Source: Enhydrobacter sp. (lineage in GTDB: Bacteria > Pseudomonadota > Alphaproteobacteria > Reyranellales > Reyranellaceae). Taken from it: DNA of 64,000 nucleotides. Made by a program: the position numbers and the translations under genes. This document shows positions 1 through 7,406 of this stretch, in pieces. Location: contig NZ_CP126889.1 in NCBI RefSeq assembly GCF_030246845.1, positions 3,343,001-3,407,000 of the forward strand. The letters run 5' to 3'. The notes beneath the pieces are model-generated. The model was given only the letters and a program-made list of their open reading frames with translations. It was not told where the DNA came from and searched no databases. Positions within the stretch are counted from its first letter, which is position 1. The number at the start of each line of letters is the position of its first letter.

Positions 1-105
1 CTGAGTGAGATCGTACAGCGGGCGCGTGACGGACGACTGCGGACGAACATCGACAGCATCGCGACCCTCGACGGAGCCGTCGCCGCGTTGAACCCGATCG
101 AGTGA
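1..105 (+). CDS. C-terminal end of a zinc-type NAD(P)H:quinone oxidoreductase (partial)
   Basis: The frame is open from the first base and stops at 103-105, giving 34 residues that end in DGAVAALNPIE. The pattern of a basic GRLR step followed by a hydrophobic 'LDGAVAALNP' helix is how many medium-chain quinone reductases of the zinc-binding dehydrogenase family end. The catalytic and Rossmann parts lie outside the window, so substrate and activity cannot be judged. It lies outside the integrated element and is part of the chromosome flanking radC. Assignment rests on a short tail and is only moderately safe. Confidence 0.5.
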   Translation: MSEIVQRARDGRLRTNIDSIATLDGAVAALNPIE

Positions 106-252
106 CGCAAGGGGAAGCCGATCATCCGCGTTCGTCCATGAGAACCCGGGGAGGGCGCGTGGTTCTGCTATCCCTCGAAAGTCCGATGCCGAGCGCATCT
201 CTTCCGCAATGCCTCGATGACGGACGTTCGTTGGAGGTCCGCGTCGAGAGCG

Positions 253-420
253 CTACGACAGCAGCCCCAGGCTCCTGAAGCTCGCGTGGCCCTTGCGGCC
301 GATCACGAGATGGTCGTGGATCGAGATCCCGAGCGCCTCGGCGGCACGGCGGATCTCCTTGGTCATCTCGATGTCGTCGCGCGATGGCTTCGGATCGCCG
401 GAAGGGTGATTGTGGAGGAG
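253..420 (-). pseudogene. radC: 3' fragment of radC (JAB/MPN domain), cut off by the integrated element
   Basis: Read on the minus strand from 420, the frame gives LLHNHPSGDPKPSRDD and continues through IHDHLVIGRKGHAS to a stop at 253-255. This is the second half of the RadC JAB/MPN domain, with the HxH-x7-S-xx-D metal-binding signature. Upstream of the HNHP motif the reading frame turns into unrelated residues, exactly where the radC fragment at 42332-43137 stops matching. Joining the two pieces restores a normal radC ending. The fragment has no start of its own and is probably not expressed as a functional protein. Confidence 0.85.
404..420. other. Left attachment junction (attL candidate) of the integrated element
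   Basis: The plus-strand sequence GGGTGATTGTGGAGGAG here matches GGGTGGTTGTGGACGAG at 42332-42348 in 15 of 17 positions. The two mismatches flank an identical 7-bp core, TTGTGGA (410-416), a plausible strand-exchange region for a tyrosine integrase. The site lies on the codons for the HNHP motif of radC. That the pair are attL and attR is inferred from the split radC gene, the adjacent integrase and this repeat. Confidence 0.7.
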
Positions 421-529
421 GCGAGGTCTGCGGACAAGTGATTGATTTGACACACGAATCAGCGCAGCGTGGCCGAACTGGTGCCGATAACTGGGAGAGG
501 TAGCCAGTGCGCCAACGGGAGCATCACGG

Positions 530-754
530 TCAATCACGCGAGCTCTCCATGAGTCGGTTCGACGCACGACAAGAGACGCGATTCTGTTCGTCCCACTCGT
601 CGAGCTCGGCGATCGGGTAGAGAACGGCCTTTCCGATCTTTATGAAGCCAGGTCCGACTCGCATCGAACGCCAGTTTCTTAACGTACCGACAGAGACTTC
701 GCCACGGTAGCGTTCTGCGACTTCTTCGGGGGTCAGGAATTTGACCGAATCCAT
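530..754 (-). CDS. Small excisionase/AlpA-type helix-turn-helix protein
   Basis: A 74-residue protein beginning MDSVKFLTPEEVAERY. The sequence 'LTPEEVAERY...VSVGTLRNWR...GPGFIKIGKAVLYPIAELDEW' is the standard winged HTH fold of excisionase/AlpA-like proteins, with the recognition helix around residues 20-29 and the beta wing ending in an 'LDEW' helix. CGGAG eight bases before the ATG at 754 can act as ribosome binding site. It lies 110 bp inside the left junction of the element, the usual place for a recombination directionality factor or integrase regulator. Its direct role as Xis is inference from position and fold. Confidence 0.75.
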   Translation of the reverse strand: MDSVKFLTPEEVAERYRGEVSVGTLRNWRSMRVGPGFIKIGKAVLYPIAELDEWDEQNRVSCRASNRLMESSRD

Positions 755-1059
755 GAGCGACTCCGTTCCATTTTAAGGCCACCCGCGACTTGGGGGCTTT
801 GTGCTCCGAGCGGGACCTGGTCACGTGCGCTTCACGGGTGCCCCGCGGCACACGTCCACTCACGCTCGTTCACGAAATGAAATGCCGCGCATTTGGTGGT
901 GGTGGAAGTGGTCTCCGATCGTGGTCGTAAAAATGGATATTAGCGGCGCCAAATCGGTCGGAATGAAAATCGGCCGCGATGAGAACTCGCGTCACTCTCT
1001 GGCCAAACGAGCGTCGCATCGGAGTTGCCATGAACGGCAAACCCAGAAGGACGAGCCAA
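755..1059. other. Intergenic region between divergent genes, no gene seen
   Basis: About 300 bp between the excisionase-like gene (leftward) and the hypothetical gene starting at 1060 (rightward). Overlapping short frames on both strands have no recognisable domains or start signals. It most likely holds the two divergent promoters, but I could not identify convincing -35/-10 boxes. Confidence 0.4.
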
Positions 1060-1515
1060 ATGCCAACTACCAAGAGGAAGAAGCCCACCCTCAACCTGCC
1101 GGAGATACAGCCGGGCAACTGGCGCGGCGAGATTCTTGGTAGCTGCACGCTCAGTTTTGGACAGGTCGTTCAGCCCGGTCCGCCACGGCGGTCGGTCGAG
1201 TTCACCTATATGATAATGCCTGGAGCTCTTACCATGCCGGAGGCTCGGTTCACTTGGCCGGGTGTCATTATGATTATGACTCCCACTCCCATGAAAACCG
1301 AAGTTCCGGATGCGGGCCGCTTGTTCCGAACCGAGCATTTTCCCTCGCTGAACCTGTCACTTGAGGTCACGCGCGGGCAGTTTTCGGACATGTTACGGAT
1401 GCTGGAGGCAAAGCGCCTGACGGATTTTCACTTCACTTTGGAGGATGAAGCCGAAGACTCGTGGCCGATCTACAGCTGGGGTATGTCTGCCGCTCTTCTC
1501 AATGCAATGAGATAA
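1060..1515 (+). CDS. Hypothetical protein, 151 residues
   Basis: I do not recognise this protein. The ATG at 1060 is preferred because AGAAGGA lies nine bases upstream; longer in-frame starts at 979 and 1030 have no comparable site. The protein begins with a basic stretch (MPTTKRKKPTLNL), has several short beta-like hydrophobic segments and a C-terminal half rich in Asp and Glu (FTLEDEAEDSWPIYSWG). There is no signal peptide or membrane segment. It stands alone between an excisionase-like gene and a convergent kinase-like gene in the left part of the mobile element, and could be an element-specific accessory protein. Confidence 0.55.
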   Translation: MPTTKRKKPTLNLPEIQPGNWRGEILGSCTLSFGQVVQPGPPRRSVEFTYMIMPGALTMPEARFTWPGVIMIMTPTPMKTEVPDAGRLFRTEHFPSLNLSLEVTRGQFSDMLRMLEAKRLTDFHFTLEDEAEDSWPIYSWGMSAALLNAMR

Positions 1516-1561
1516 CTTCTCTCCTCACATGGGTGCCCGTTGTCCCGCATAAGCGGAGACC

Positions 1562-2107
1562 TCACCAAGTCTTCAATTTTAGCCAACACCGCTTCCAGTC
1601 CCTGCTCACGGCCCGCGGGGTGCTAATTCGAATAATCTCATCCACTGTTGCGCCAACGGATCTCGCCGTGTCGATTTCATGATTGGATGATTTTCTCAGC
1701 AATGGCTCAACCAGCGCAATGAGCTCTCGAACTTTGCTCCGATCTTCTTCGTTGTTGCCATAACCGCCAGAGGAACGTGCCTCGAGCCGTTCCATGACCG
1801 TTCCAACCGGAGCGGAGAGGAGAATGATTTTGTCAATCAACGGGAATAGGCGAGCCATGTTTTGCGCGCACCCTCCGATGAACAACGTGCCTTGCGTATG
1901 CGCTAAGAGAAGCGCTCTGACCTTCCCTTCGCGCCAGACCCAATCTTTTCCCTTCTGCGGAGTGAGCGTGTCAGAGGCGTCAAAGTCGATCCATTCGGAC
2001 CACTCCGGCGAATCGAGATCTATGGCCGCGTAGCCTCGTCTCGCAAGTTCCTCTATGACTGCCGATTTTCCGGCCCCGGACATGCCGGTGATCAATACGC
2101 GCGCCAT
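1562..2107 (-). CDS. Small P-loop NTPase of the shikimate/adenylate-kinase-like fold
   Basis: 181 residues starting MARVLITGMSGAGKSAV: a Walker A motif GMSGAGKS at residues 8-15 directly follows the first beta strand, as in small nucleoside or shikimate kinases. Further on, DLDSPEW and KDWVWREGKV are followed by an 'IILLSAP' strand and a long 'MERLEAR' helix. Such proteins are usually annotated only as AAA family ATPases; the substrate is unknown. The start lies four bases after the stop of the upstream SRPBCC gene, making it the last gene of a leftward operon (SDR, ArsR, SRPBCC, kinase). A degenerate relative of this gene occurs at about 4260-4540. Confidence 0.75.
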   Translation of the reverse strand: MARVLITGMSGAGKSAVIEELARRGYAAIDLDSPEWSEWIDFDASDTLTPQKGKDWVWREGKVRALLLAHTQGTLFIGGCAQNMARLFPLIDKIILLSAPVGTVMERLEARSSGGYGNNEEDRSKVRELIALVEPLLRKSSNHEIDTARSVGATVDEIIRISTPRAVSRDWKRCWLKLKTW

Positions 2108-2110
2108 AGT

Positions 2111-2578
2111 TTAGGAGCGTAAGCCGCTGTGCCGATCCACTGAGCCTCCGCTCAGCTCATCGACGATACTCTCAAGGGAATGTAATATCCTCTCCCATCC
2201 GAGACTGGGTCCTTTGGCTTCCCCTTCTGATCGAAAGCCCGTTTGCTCTACTTGCACGCGCGTACCGCCCTGGGCAGGAGTAATTGTCCAAGTGACGACC
2301 GTCTCGAGACGCCGCCGCTCCGCATTGGGCGCCGTGGTCCATGTATAAGATAACTTCCGTTCTGGCTCGACGCACAAGACCTCACCGTCGACGATGCCGT
2401 TCCAGTGCGGTCGTGGCTTACCCCGAAGCTGGAATCGGTTGCCCACGATGGGGCGAAAGTCATTTTCGTAGAGCCATTTGGAAATGAGGCTGGACTCAAC
2501 GAGCGCGCGCCAGACGTCTGCGAGTGGGTATGCCATTGTCCGTTCGCGAGAAACGGATTGCGAAGTCGGCTCGATCAT
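2111..2578 (-). CDS. SRPBCC (AHSA1/START-like) domain protein
   Basis: 155 residues with the order typical of AHSA1-type SRPBCC proteins: an N-terminal strand (VSRERTMAYPLADVWRAL), an 'LISKWL' helix, 'VGNRFQLRGKP', then 'GEVLCVEPERKLSYTW' and a C-terminal helix beginning 'GWERILHSLESIV'. The fold makes a hydrophobic ligand-binding cavity; members paired with ArsR regulators are frequent in alphaproteobacteria but their ligands are mostly unknown. The ATG at 2578 overlaps the stop of the arsR-type gene by four bases (ATGA), which implies translational coupling. This is the first of three ArsR/SRPBCC pairs in the element. Confidence 0.85.
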   Translation of the reverse strand: MIEPTSQSVSRERTMAYPLADVWRALVESSLISKWLYENDFRPIVGNRFQLRGKPRPHWNGIVDGEVLCVEPERKLSYTWTTAPNAERRRLETVVTWTITPAQGGTRVQVEQTGFRSEGEAKGPSLGWERILHSLESIVDELSGGSVDRHSGLRS

Positions 2579-2886
2579 ATGTCCTTCCTTTTCTTAGCAT
2601 TGCAGGGCTGAAGTCTGTGCTGATGGACAGCATGAACAGCCACCCAGCTGATCATCGGCGCGAGAGCCTGCGGCTTTGCTCGATAATGCGTCTGCCGGCC
2701 CTCTTTGCGGTGGCCGACGAGGCCAACTTCTTTGAGGACGCCTAGATGCTTAGAAACTGCTGGCTGGGAGATCCCAGCGTAGTTGGTTAAGGCACGCACA
2801 TTCTGCTCGCCTATGCAACAAAGGCGCTCGAACAGGGTCCGGCGCGTCGGATCCGATAAAGCGTTGAAGATTTGGTTCAGCGGCAA
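2575..2886 (-). CDS. ArsR-family winged-helix transcriptional regulator
   Basis: 103 residues beginning MPLNQIFNALSDPTRRTLFERL, the standard ArsR opening helix. The recognition helix is 'GISQPAVSKHLGVLKEVGLV' (residues about 43-62), followed by a wing 'HRKEGRQTHYRAK'. There is no CxC metal-binding motif in the recognition region, so this belongs to the non-metal type often coupled to SRPBCC proteins. It lies six bases after the SDR gene and overlaps the SRPBCC gene by four, so all are likely one transcript that the protein may autoregulate. Confidence 0.9.
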   Translation of the reverse strand: MPLNQIFNALSDPTRRTLFERLCCIGEQNVRALTNYAGISQPAVSKHLGVLKEVGLVGHRKEGRQTHYRAKPQALAPMISWVAVHAVHQHRLQPCNAKKRKDI

Positions 2887-2892
2887 TGGCGC

Positions 2893-3639
2893 TTATGCCG
2901 CCTGTTGAGCGGGATAGAGCGTAAGGATGTTGACGTTGACTCTCTTTGGTTGGGTGACCGCGTAAATGATGGCGGCCGCGACGTCCTGGGCTTCAAGGAG
3001 TTCCATGTCGCCAAGACGCTTCTCGACGGCGTCGCGGACATCGGGTCGCATTTGAGAGATGAACTCTGTACTTACGGCACCAGGCTCCACAGAGGTCACT
3101 CGGATGCCATCTGTGCAGACTTCACGCCGCAGCGATTCCGCGATCGCGGTGGCCGCGTGTTTAGAGGCCGAATAGACCGTTGAGGGGTGAATGTAACGGC
3201 CCGTACCTGACGACAAGATTACAACATGGCCATCACGCTGAGCTTTCATAATCGGCAACGACGCAGCAATAGAATAGAGCAAACCGAAAACGTTGACATC
3301 GAACATTTGCCGATACTCGCTGGTCGTAGTGCCTTGAAATGGCGCAGCCACCCCGACGCCCGCGATGGCGAGCAACATGTCCAAGCGTCCAAATTCGTCC
3401 ACGACCCGGTCAACCGCCGCGGACACCTGCGTCTCTGCAGCAACATCGGTCTGGATAGGCAGCGCCTCGCTACCGTTCTCGCGGATTCGGTCAGCCAACC
3501 TGTCGAGGCGATCGAGCCGGCGCGCGATGATCGCTACTCTAGCCCCCTCCGACGCAAGCGCGAGTGCGGTGGCCTCGCCGATCCCCGAGGAGGCACCGGT
3601 TACCAAGGCCACCCTTCCGTGAAGTCTGCGTGCCTCCAT
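2893..3639 (-). CDS. Short-chain dehydrogenase/reductase (SDR family)
   Basis: 248 residues, the usual length for classical SDR enzymes. The NAD(P)-binding motif TGASSGIG is at residues 14-21, a basic 'ARRLDRLDRL' follows strand two (suggesting NADP preference), 'AIAGVG' takes the place of the NAG motif, and the catalytic Ser-Tyr-Lys appear as 'ILSSGTGRY' and 'VYSASK'. Substrate cannot be deduced. It is the first gene of the leftward operon with ArsR, SRPBCC and the small kinase. Confidence 0.9.
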   Translation of the reverse strand: MEARRLHGRVALVTGASSGIGEATALALASEGARVAIIARRLDRLDRLADRIRENGSEALPIQTDVAAETQVSAAVDRVVDEFGRLDMLLAIAGVGVAAPFQGTTTSEYRQMFDVNVFGLLYSIAASLPIMKAQRDGHVVILSSGTGRYIHPSTVYSASKHAATAIAESLRREVCTDGIRVTSVEPGAVSTEFISQMRPDVRDAVEKRLGDMELLEAQDVAAAIIYAVTQPKRVNVNILTLYPAQQAA

Positions 3640-3934
3640 ACTTCGCCAATTCCTCTTTGAACTAGGTAGTGCTTGGATCAGAAGTCCCGAGTCCGACGTG
3701 ACTCCCGTCGAGCAGGAGGGGACACCTGCGTGCGAGGTCGTGCATGAATGACCGAAATTCCGTCACCCTTTAGCTAGGACTATTTCCGTCCGGTTAGAAC
3801 GTGCGCGGCGCGCACCAAAGCCTGCGTCGGCTGCAACGAAACTCACGGTCCGAATTTGCTAAGAACCGCGTCTACGCCAGAGGCATGAGCACAGGCAAAC
3901 CCGTCCTCACTGCCGTTTGGAGCACATCTTACAA

Positions 3935-4345
3935 ATGCCTGATCTGCTTCATCCTTGCCTCGCAGAGATTCGCGCCAAGGCCCATCAGACGCGCAGGGCG
4001 TTCGAGTCAGGTTGCTTCGACGTGTCAGTTGCACGACGAGCGTATACCGATTACGCCCCAGACATTGATGTCGATCTCTTCCTGTCGCACTCTCGCAGGC
4101 TCTTCCCGGCTCTAAATTGTGGGCTCTGCTCAACTTACTTGCGTGCTGTGCTCCACTGCGGAACCGTCCGGCGCGGTCGCTACAACGCCGAGCACCATAC
4201 GGTGTTGATAGTCGGCTCGACGGTCATTGATGTCACAGCAGATCAATTCGTAGGCCCTTCTGTATATATTGGGCCGCTAAGGCAGCCGTGGACTTTGCCG
4301 TCGCGCTCAAGGGCCATGAGTTTGTTCTCGTCCAAGCAACAGTGA
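3935..4345 (+). CDS. Hypothetical protein with a possible Cys-His-Asp triad
   Basis: 136 residues from the ATG at 3935; a TTG at 3917 would add six. I do not recognise a named family. The middle part has the spacing of a transglutaminase or papain-like hydrolase: 'NCGLCSTYLRAVL' (Cys in a helix start), 'EHHTVLIVGS' (His before a strand) and 'VIDVTADQF' (Asp). The last ~25 residues (from about 'GPLRQPW') run antisense across a degenerate kinase pseudogene, so the natural C-terminus has probably been replaced. It stands alone between two ArsR/SRPBCC operons. Confidence 0.5.
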   Translation: MPDLLHPCLAEIRAKAHQTRRAFESGCFDVSVARRAYTDYAPDIDVDLFLSHSRRLFPALNCGLCSTYLRAVLHCGTVRRGRYNAEHHTVLIVGSTVIDVTADQFVGPSVYIGPLRQPWTLPSRSRAMSLFSSKQQ

Positions 4346-4540
4346 TGCCGCGAGAGACGCCTTATGCGATGCACACGATCCTGACGCCAAGCCCAGTCGT
4401 TTCCTTCGCGCGCAGCAGTCATCGGGATCAGCGAGCGCCATTCGAGGGTTTCTAAGTGAATGGCTAGGTAGCTCGCGCGGAGAGTTCCTGAGCGAGGCCC
4501 ATTCACCGGCTCCCGAGCAGCCTGCGATCAGCACGCGGCG
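4260..4540 (-). pseudogene. Degenerate second copy of the small P-loop kinase
   Basis: On the minus strand one frame reads RRVLIAGCSGAGEW near 4540-4500, matching the start of the intact kinase at 2107 (RVLITGMSGAGKS) but with the P-loop lysine lost. After a frame change another frame reads 'LAIHLETLEW...GNDWAWRQDRV', matching 'AAIDLDSPEW...GKDWVWREGKV' of that kinase. The rest decays towards 4260. The copy lies upstream of a second ArsR/SRPBCC pair, as the intact kinase lies downstream of the first, so a module was probably duplicated and then eroded. Confidence 0.6.
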
Positions 4541-4686
4541 ACGTGCTGCTCGGGCAGGCGGAGGAAATTGAGCTCCTGGGCGCTGGCGCACGGGTGGGTA
4601 AGTCGGCGAGCACTCAATTTGATGTTGTCACAGCCCCACGACGCTCCGGACGACGCCGGCCTATACAGACGCGCCTGACAGAATCA

Positions 4687-4704
4687 CTTAGGAAAAAACC
4701 TAAG
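4687..4704. promoter_or_regulatory. Palindromic operator candidate, copy 1 (CTTAGG-N6-CCTAAG)
   Basis: A perfect inverted repeat CTTAGG-AAAAAA-CCTAAG. It is preceded by ATCA, as is the second copy at 4753. The spacing and symmetry fit a dimeric winged-helix repressor such as the ArsR protein encoded from 4821. The A6 spacer could bend the DNA. Confidence 0.6.
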
Positions 4705-4752
4705 GCAGTTAGGTCGCGAATGGCGGAATTTGCGAGAAAAATCGAAACATCA

Positions 4753-4770
4753 CTTAGGCCTTGCCCTAAG
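4753..4770. promoter_or_regulatory. Palindromic operator candidate, copy 2 (CTTAGG-N6-CCTAAG)
   Basis: A second perfect CTTAGG-N6-CCTAAG palindrome with a different spacer (CCTTGC), 66 bp centre to centre from copy 1 and about 50 bp before the ArsR start codon. Two identical arms with unrelated spacers argue for a protein binding site rather than a chance repeat. It would overlap or lie near the promoter of the rightward operon, consistent with autoregulation. Confidence 0.6.
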
Positions 4771-4820
4771 CGATGCTCGCCCTTAGTATCGCTGCAAATC
4801 CTCTAGTGAGAGAGCATTTG

Positions 4821-5174
4821 ATGATCGCCACCGCCGCGCTTGAACCCATCGACACCGTATTCCGGGCGCTGGCGGATCCCACCCGGCGGCGGGTGCTCGA
4901 ACGCCTGAGCCAAAGCCCGGCCAGTGCGAGCGAGCTTGCTGCGCCGTTTGGCATGGCCCTGCCGTCGTTCGTCGAGCATCTCGGCGTGCTCGAACGATGC
5001 GGTTTGGTGAGCTCGCAAAAGGCAGGGCGCGTTCGAATGTATCGCTTAGCCCCGAAACGGCTGCGGCTTGCAGAGGAGTGGCTCGGCCGGCAGCGCGAAC
5101 TATGGGAGCGACGGCTCGATCAGCTGGATGAGTACGTCATTCAGTTGAAGAACGATCGGAAGAACACGCCATGA
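4821..5174 (+). CDS. ArsR-family transcriptional regulator
   Basis: 117 residues from the ATG at 4821, preceded by GAGAGAG; an upstream ATG at 4773 would add 16 residues overlapping the operator region and is less likely. The sequence has the ArsR opening 'PIDTVFRALADPTRRRVLERL', a recognition helix 'FGMALPSFVEHLGVLERCGLV' and the wing 'SQKAGRVRMYRLAP'. No metal-binding cysteines are present. The long C-terminal helix (AEEWLGRQRELWERRLDQLDEYV) is typical of regulators paired with AHSA1 proteins. It heads a rightward operon. Confidence 0.9.
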   Translation: MIATAALEPIDTVFRALADPTRRRVLERLSQSPASASELAAPFGMALPSFVEHLGVLERCGLVSSQKAGRVRMYRLAPKRLRLAEEWLGRQRELWERRLDQLDEYVIQLKNDRKNTP

Positions 5175-5293
5175 GGTGTGCGGACGCGGCGGTCCTGACC
5201 AGCCTCATTGGTCCCGAGCGACATCGACCGGTCTCACGCATTTCGGGCGATTGCCGTGATGCTGAAATTCCATCAAGAAGAAGGCTAGTATGT

Positions 5294-5794
5294 ATGAAGA
5301 AGTCGGTGCTGCAGAAGCCAGACCCTCAACTCGACCTCGTCCTCGACAGGGTCGTTGAGGTCCCGCGGGAGTTGGTCTGGAAGGCTTGGACCCAACCGGA
5401 GCACCTCAAAGCGTGGTACACGCCGAGGCCGTGGCGCACGATACACTGCGAGATCGACCTCCAACCAGGAGGCATTTTCCGAACGGTGATGCAAGCCCCC
5501 GAAGGTGGCGCGACAGTCGATAATGTCGGCTGCTACCTTGAGGTCGTTCTTGGCGAGCGGCTTGTTTGGACGGACACCTTGCTTCCGGGTTGGCGCCCGG
5601 CGGACGGCACTCGGTTTGGGATGACCGTCGTGCTGGAGCTGCAGTCGATTGGCGAGAGCACCCGCTACGTCGCCACGGCTCTCCATAAAAACGAGAAGGG
5701 CCGGCAGCGGCACGAGCAGATGGGCTTTCATAATGGCTGGGCGACAGCGCTCGACCAGCTCATCAAGCACATCAAAGCGACAACTGCGACCTAG
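5294..5794 (+). CDS. SRPBCC (AHSA1) domain protein
   Basis: 166 residues from the ATG at 5294, which follows AAGAAGAAGG; the open frame extends further upstream but the domain starts here. The order 'LVLDRVVEVPRELVWKAWTQPEHLKAWY', 'LQPGGIFRTVMQAPEGG', 'NVGCYLEVVLGERLVWT' and the C-terminal 'GFHNGWATALDQLIKHI' helix is that of AHSA1 proteins. Its partner ArsR gene lies 119 bp upstream. The protein may bind a small hydrophobic or aromatic ligand, but none can be named. Confidence 0.88.
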   Translation: MKKSVLQKPDPQLDLVLDRVVEVPRELVWKAWTQPEHLKAWYTPRPWRTIHCEIDLQPGGIFRTVMQAPEGGATVDNVGCYLEVVLGERLVWTDTLLPGWRPADGTRFGMTVVLELQSIGESTRYVATALHKNEKGRQRHEQMGFHNGWATALDQLIKHIKATTAT

Positions 5795-5923
5795 GCCGGC
5801 GCGGCCGGTCCGGCCCCATGATGTCGGAGCCGGGCTCGGCCATCTTTGGCATCCTCGCATCGGAAAGCGGACGCCGCAGGCAGCGATCACGGGAAACCAA
5901 ATGCACTTTGAAGGGAGAAGATT

Positions 5924-6490
5924 GTGAGAAAGCTAATACTCTCGGCTTTTGTAACACTCGACGGGGTTATGGAGGCACCATCGCCTGAGCCGGACCGCTC
6001 TTGGAGTGGATGGGTTACACCTTACCAAAGCCCCGAGCAATTCGCTTACAAGTTCAATGAGGTCGAAGAAGCAGAGACATTGCTTCTTGGCCGCGTAACT
6101 TATGAGACATTCGCTGCCGCGTGGCCGTCTCGATCCGGGCCGTTCGCAGAGAAGATGAATGCAATGCCAAAGCTCGTCGCATCACGTACGATCAGCGAGC
6201 CGCATTGGAACAATAGCCGGGTCATTCAAGGGGACCTAGCGACCGAGATCACCAGCCTCAAGCAGCAGGATGGCGGTCCGATCCTTATCGCCGGCAGCCG
6301 GCGTTTGTCCCACGCCTTAGCAGGGGCCAAGCTGATCGACGAGTATCGCCTCATGGTTATGCCCCTTGCTCTTGGGGTCGGAGGCCGGCTGTTTCCTGAC
6401 GCGGAGCAAAAGATAGAGATGGACCTGGTTGAGACGCAGACATTTCCAATGGGCGTGACAGTTCTAACTTACCATCGAGCGGCAGCCTAA
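5924..6490 (+). CDS. Dihydrofolate reductase-like / RibD C-terminal domain protein
   Basis: 188 residues from a GTG at 5924 preceded by AAGGGAGAAG. The start 'RKLILSAFVTLDGVMEAP', the central 'ETLLLGRVTYETFAAAWP' and the end 'GGPILIAGSRRLSHALAGAKLIDEYRLMVMPLALGVGGRLF' are characteristic of the YyaP/YwjB-type RibD_C family, which shares the NADPH-binding fold of DHFR. Members are uncharacterised reductases rather than true folate enzymes. It follows the SRPBCC gene by 129 bp and may be part of the same transcript. Confidence 0.88.
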   Translation: MRKLILSAFVTLDGVMEAPSPEPDRSWSGWVTPYQSPEQFAYKFNEVEEAETLLLGRVTYETFAAAWPSRSGPFAEKMNAMPKLVASRTISEPHWNNSRVIQGDLATEITSLKQQDGGPILIAGSRRLSHALAGAKLIDEYRLMVMPLALGVGGRLFPDAEQKIEMDLVETQTFPMGVTVLTYHRAAA

Positions 6491-6506
6491 GTCTTCTGGC
6501 TGATCG

Positions 6507-7406
6507 ATGGAACTGATCGATCTGCAATACGTGGCGGCAACGGTTGATGCCGGAAATTTCGGCGAGGCCGCGAAGCGGCTTGGCATTTACGCGTCGACTG
6601 TAAGTCGCGGCGTCACCCGGGTCGAGGATGAGCTGGGACTCACGATTTTTGAAAGGGGCCGCTTCGGCGTCCGACTGACCGCCGGCGGGAGGGCCATCAT
6701 GGTCCATGTCCGCCGCGCGCTCGGAGACTTTCATGCAATCAGACGCGCTGCGCAATGTAATGCGAATGGTGAGTTAGGAGAGATCAGGCTTGGCGTGAAG
6801 GTGCCGCCCGCTGGGGAACTGATTTGCGAGCTACTTCGAGACTGGCGGGTTGCTCACCCAATGGTCAGTCTCGTGCTCCACGAACTGCACGAGCAGGAAA
6901 TTGCACCTGCACTGCAGGAGCGTTGGCTCGACGCGGCGCTCGTGCCGCGGCACCTATTATGGCCGAAGGCGGTAGCTGTCCCCATCTATCGCGAGCCGAT
7001 CGTCGCTGCCTTACCAGTGCGGCACAGGCTTGCCGCCAGCAATTCCGTAACTTGGGATGAGCTCCGCGAAGAAGTAGTGCTCGTTCACGAAAGCGGTGCG
7101 GATTCACTTTCGGGAGAATTCATCAGTTCGCTCTTAGGCGCGGGATCATCGCTGCACTCCCACCCGGTGAGCAGGCAAGGCTTGTTGACCCTGGTTTCCG
7201 CAGGCTTCGGCGTCACCTTAATCGCGGAAAGTCGGACCGACTTTTCCTGTCCCGGAGTGACCTTCAAACCCGTGGCCGAGAGCGATGCATGGGTGGACGT
7301 CGATCTCACTTGGACACCCGACAGGGAAGAAGCGGTGGTCGGCAGATTCGTTGCCTTTCTCCGGGACGAAGCTCGAGCACGGTCTGTGTCTCGAGGCGCC
7401 CCGTGA
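6507..7406 (+). CDS. LysR-family transcriptional regulator
   Basis: 299 residues, the usual LysR length. The N-terminal HTH runs 'LQYVAATVDAGNFGEAAKRLGIYASTVSRGVTRVEDELGLTIFERGR', ending in the common 'VRLTAGGRAIM'. A periplasmic-binding-like effector domain follows from about residue 90. It begins 17 bases after the RibD-like gene and its stop overlaps the start of a second LysR gene by four bases, so the two are translated together. The effector and target genes are unknown; the divergent arrangement usual for LysR is absent. Confidence 0.93.
   Translation: MELIDLQYVAATVDAGNFGEAAKRLGIYASTVSRGVTRVEDELGLTIFERGRFGVRLTAGGRAIMVHVRRALGDFHAIRRAAQCNANGELGEIRLGVKVPPAGELICELLRDWRVAHPMVSLVLHELHEQEIAPALQERWLDAALVPRHLLWPKAVAVPIYREPIVAALPVRHRLAASNSVTWDELREEVVLVHESGADSLSGEFISSLLGAGSSLHSHPVSRQGLLTLVSAGFGVTLIAESRTDFSCPGVTFKPVAESDAWVDVDLTWTPDREEAVVGRFVAFLRDEARARSVSRGAP

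Noticed and set aside
979..1059. Longer start for the hypothetical gene at 1060
   Set aside because: Neither ATG 979 nor ATG 1030 has a ribosome binding site comparable to AGAAGGA before 1060.
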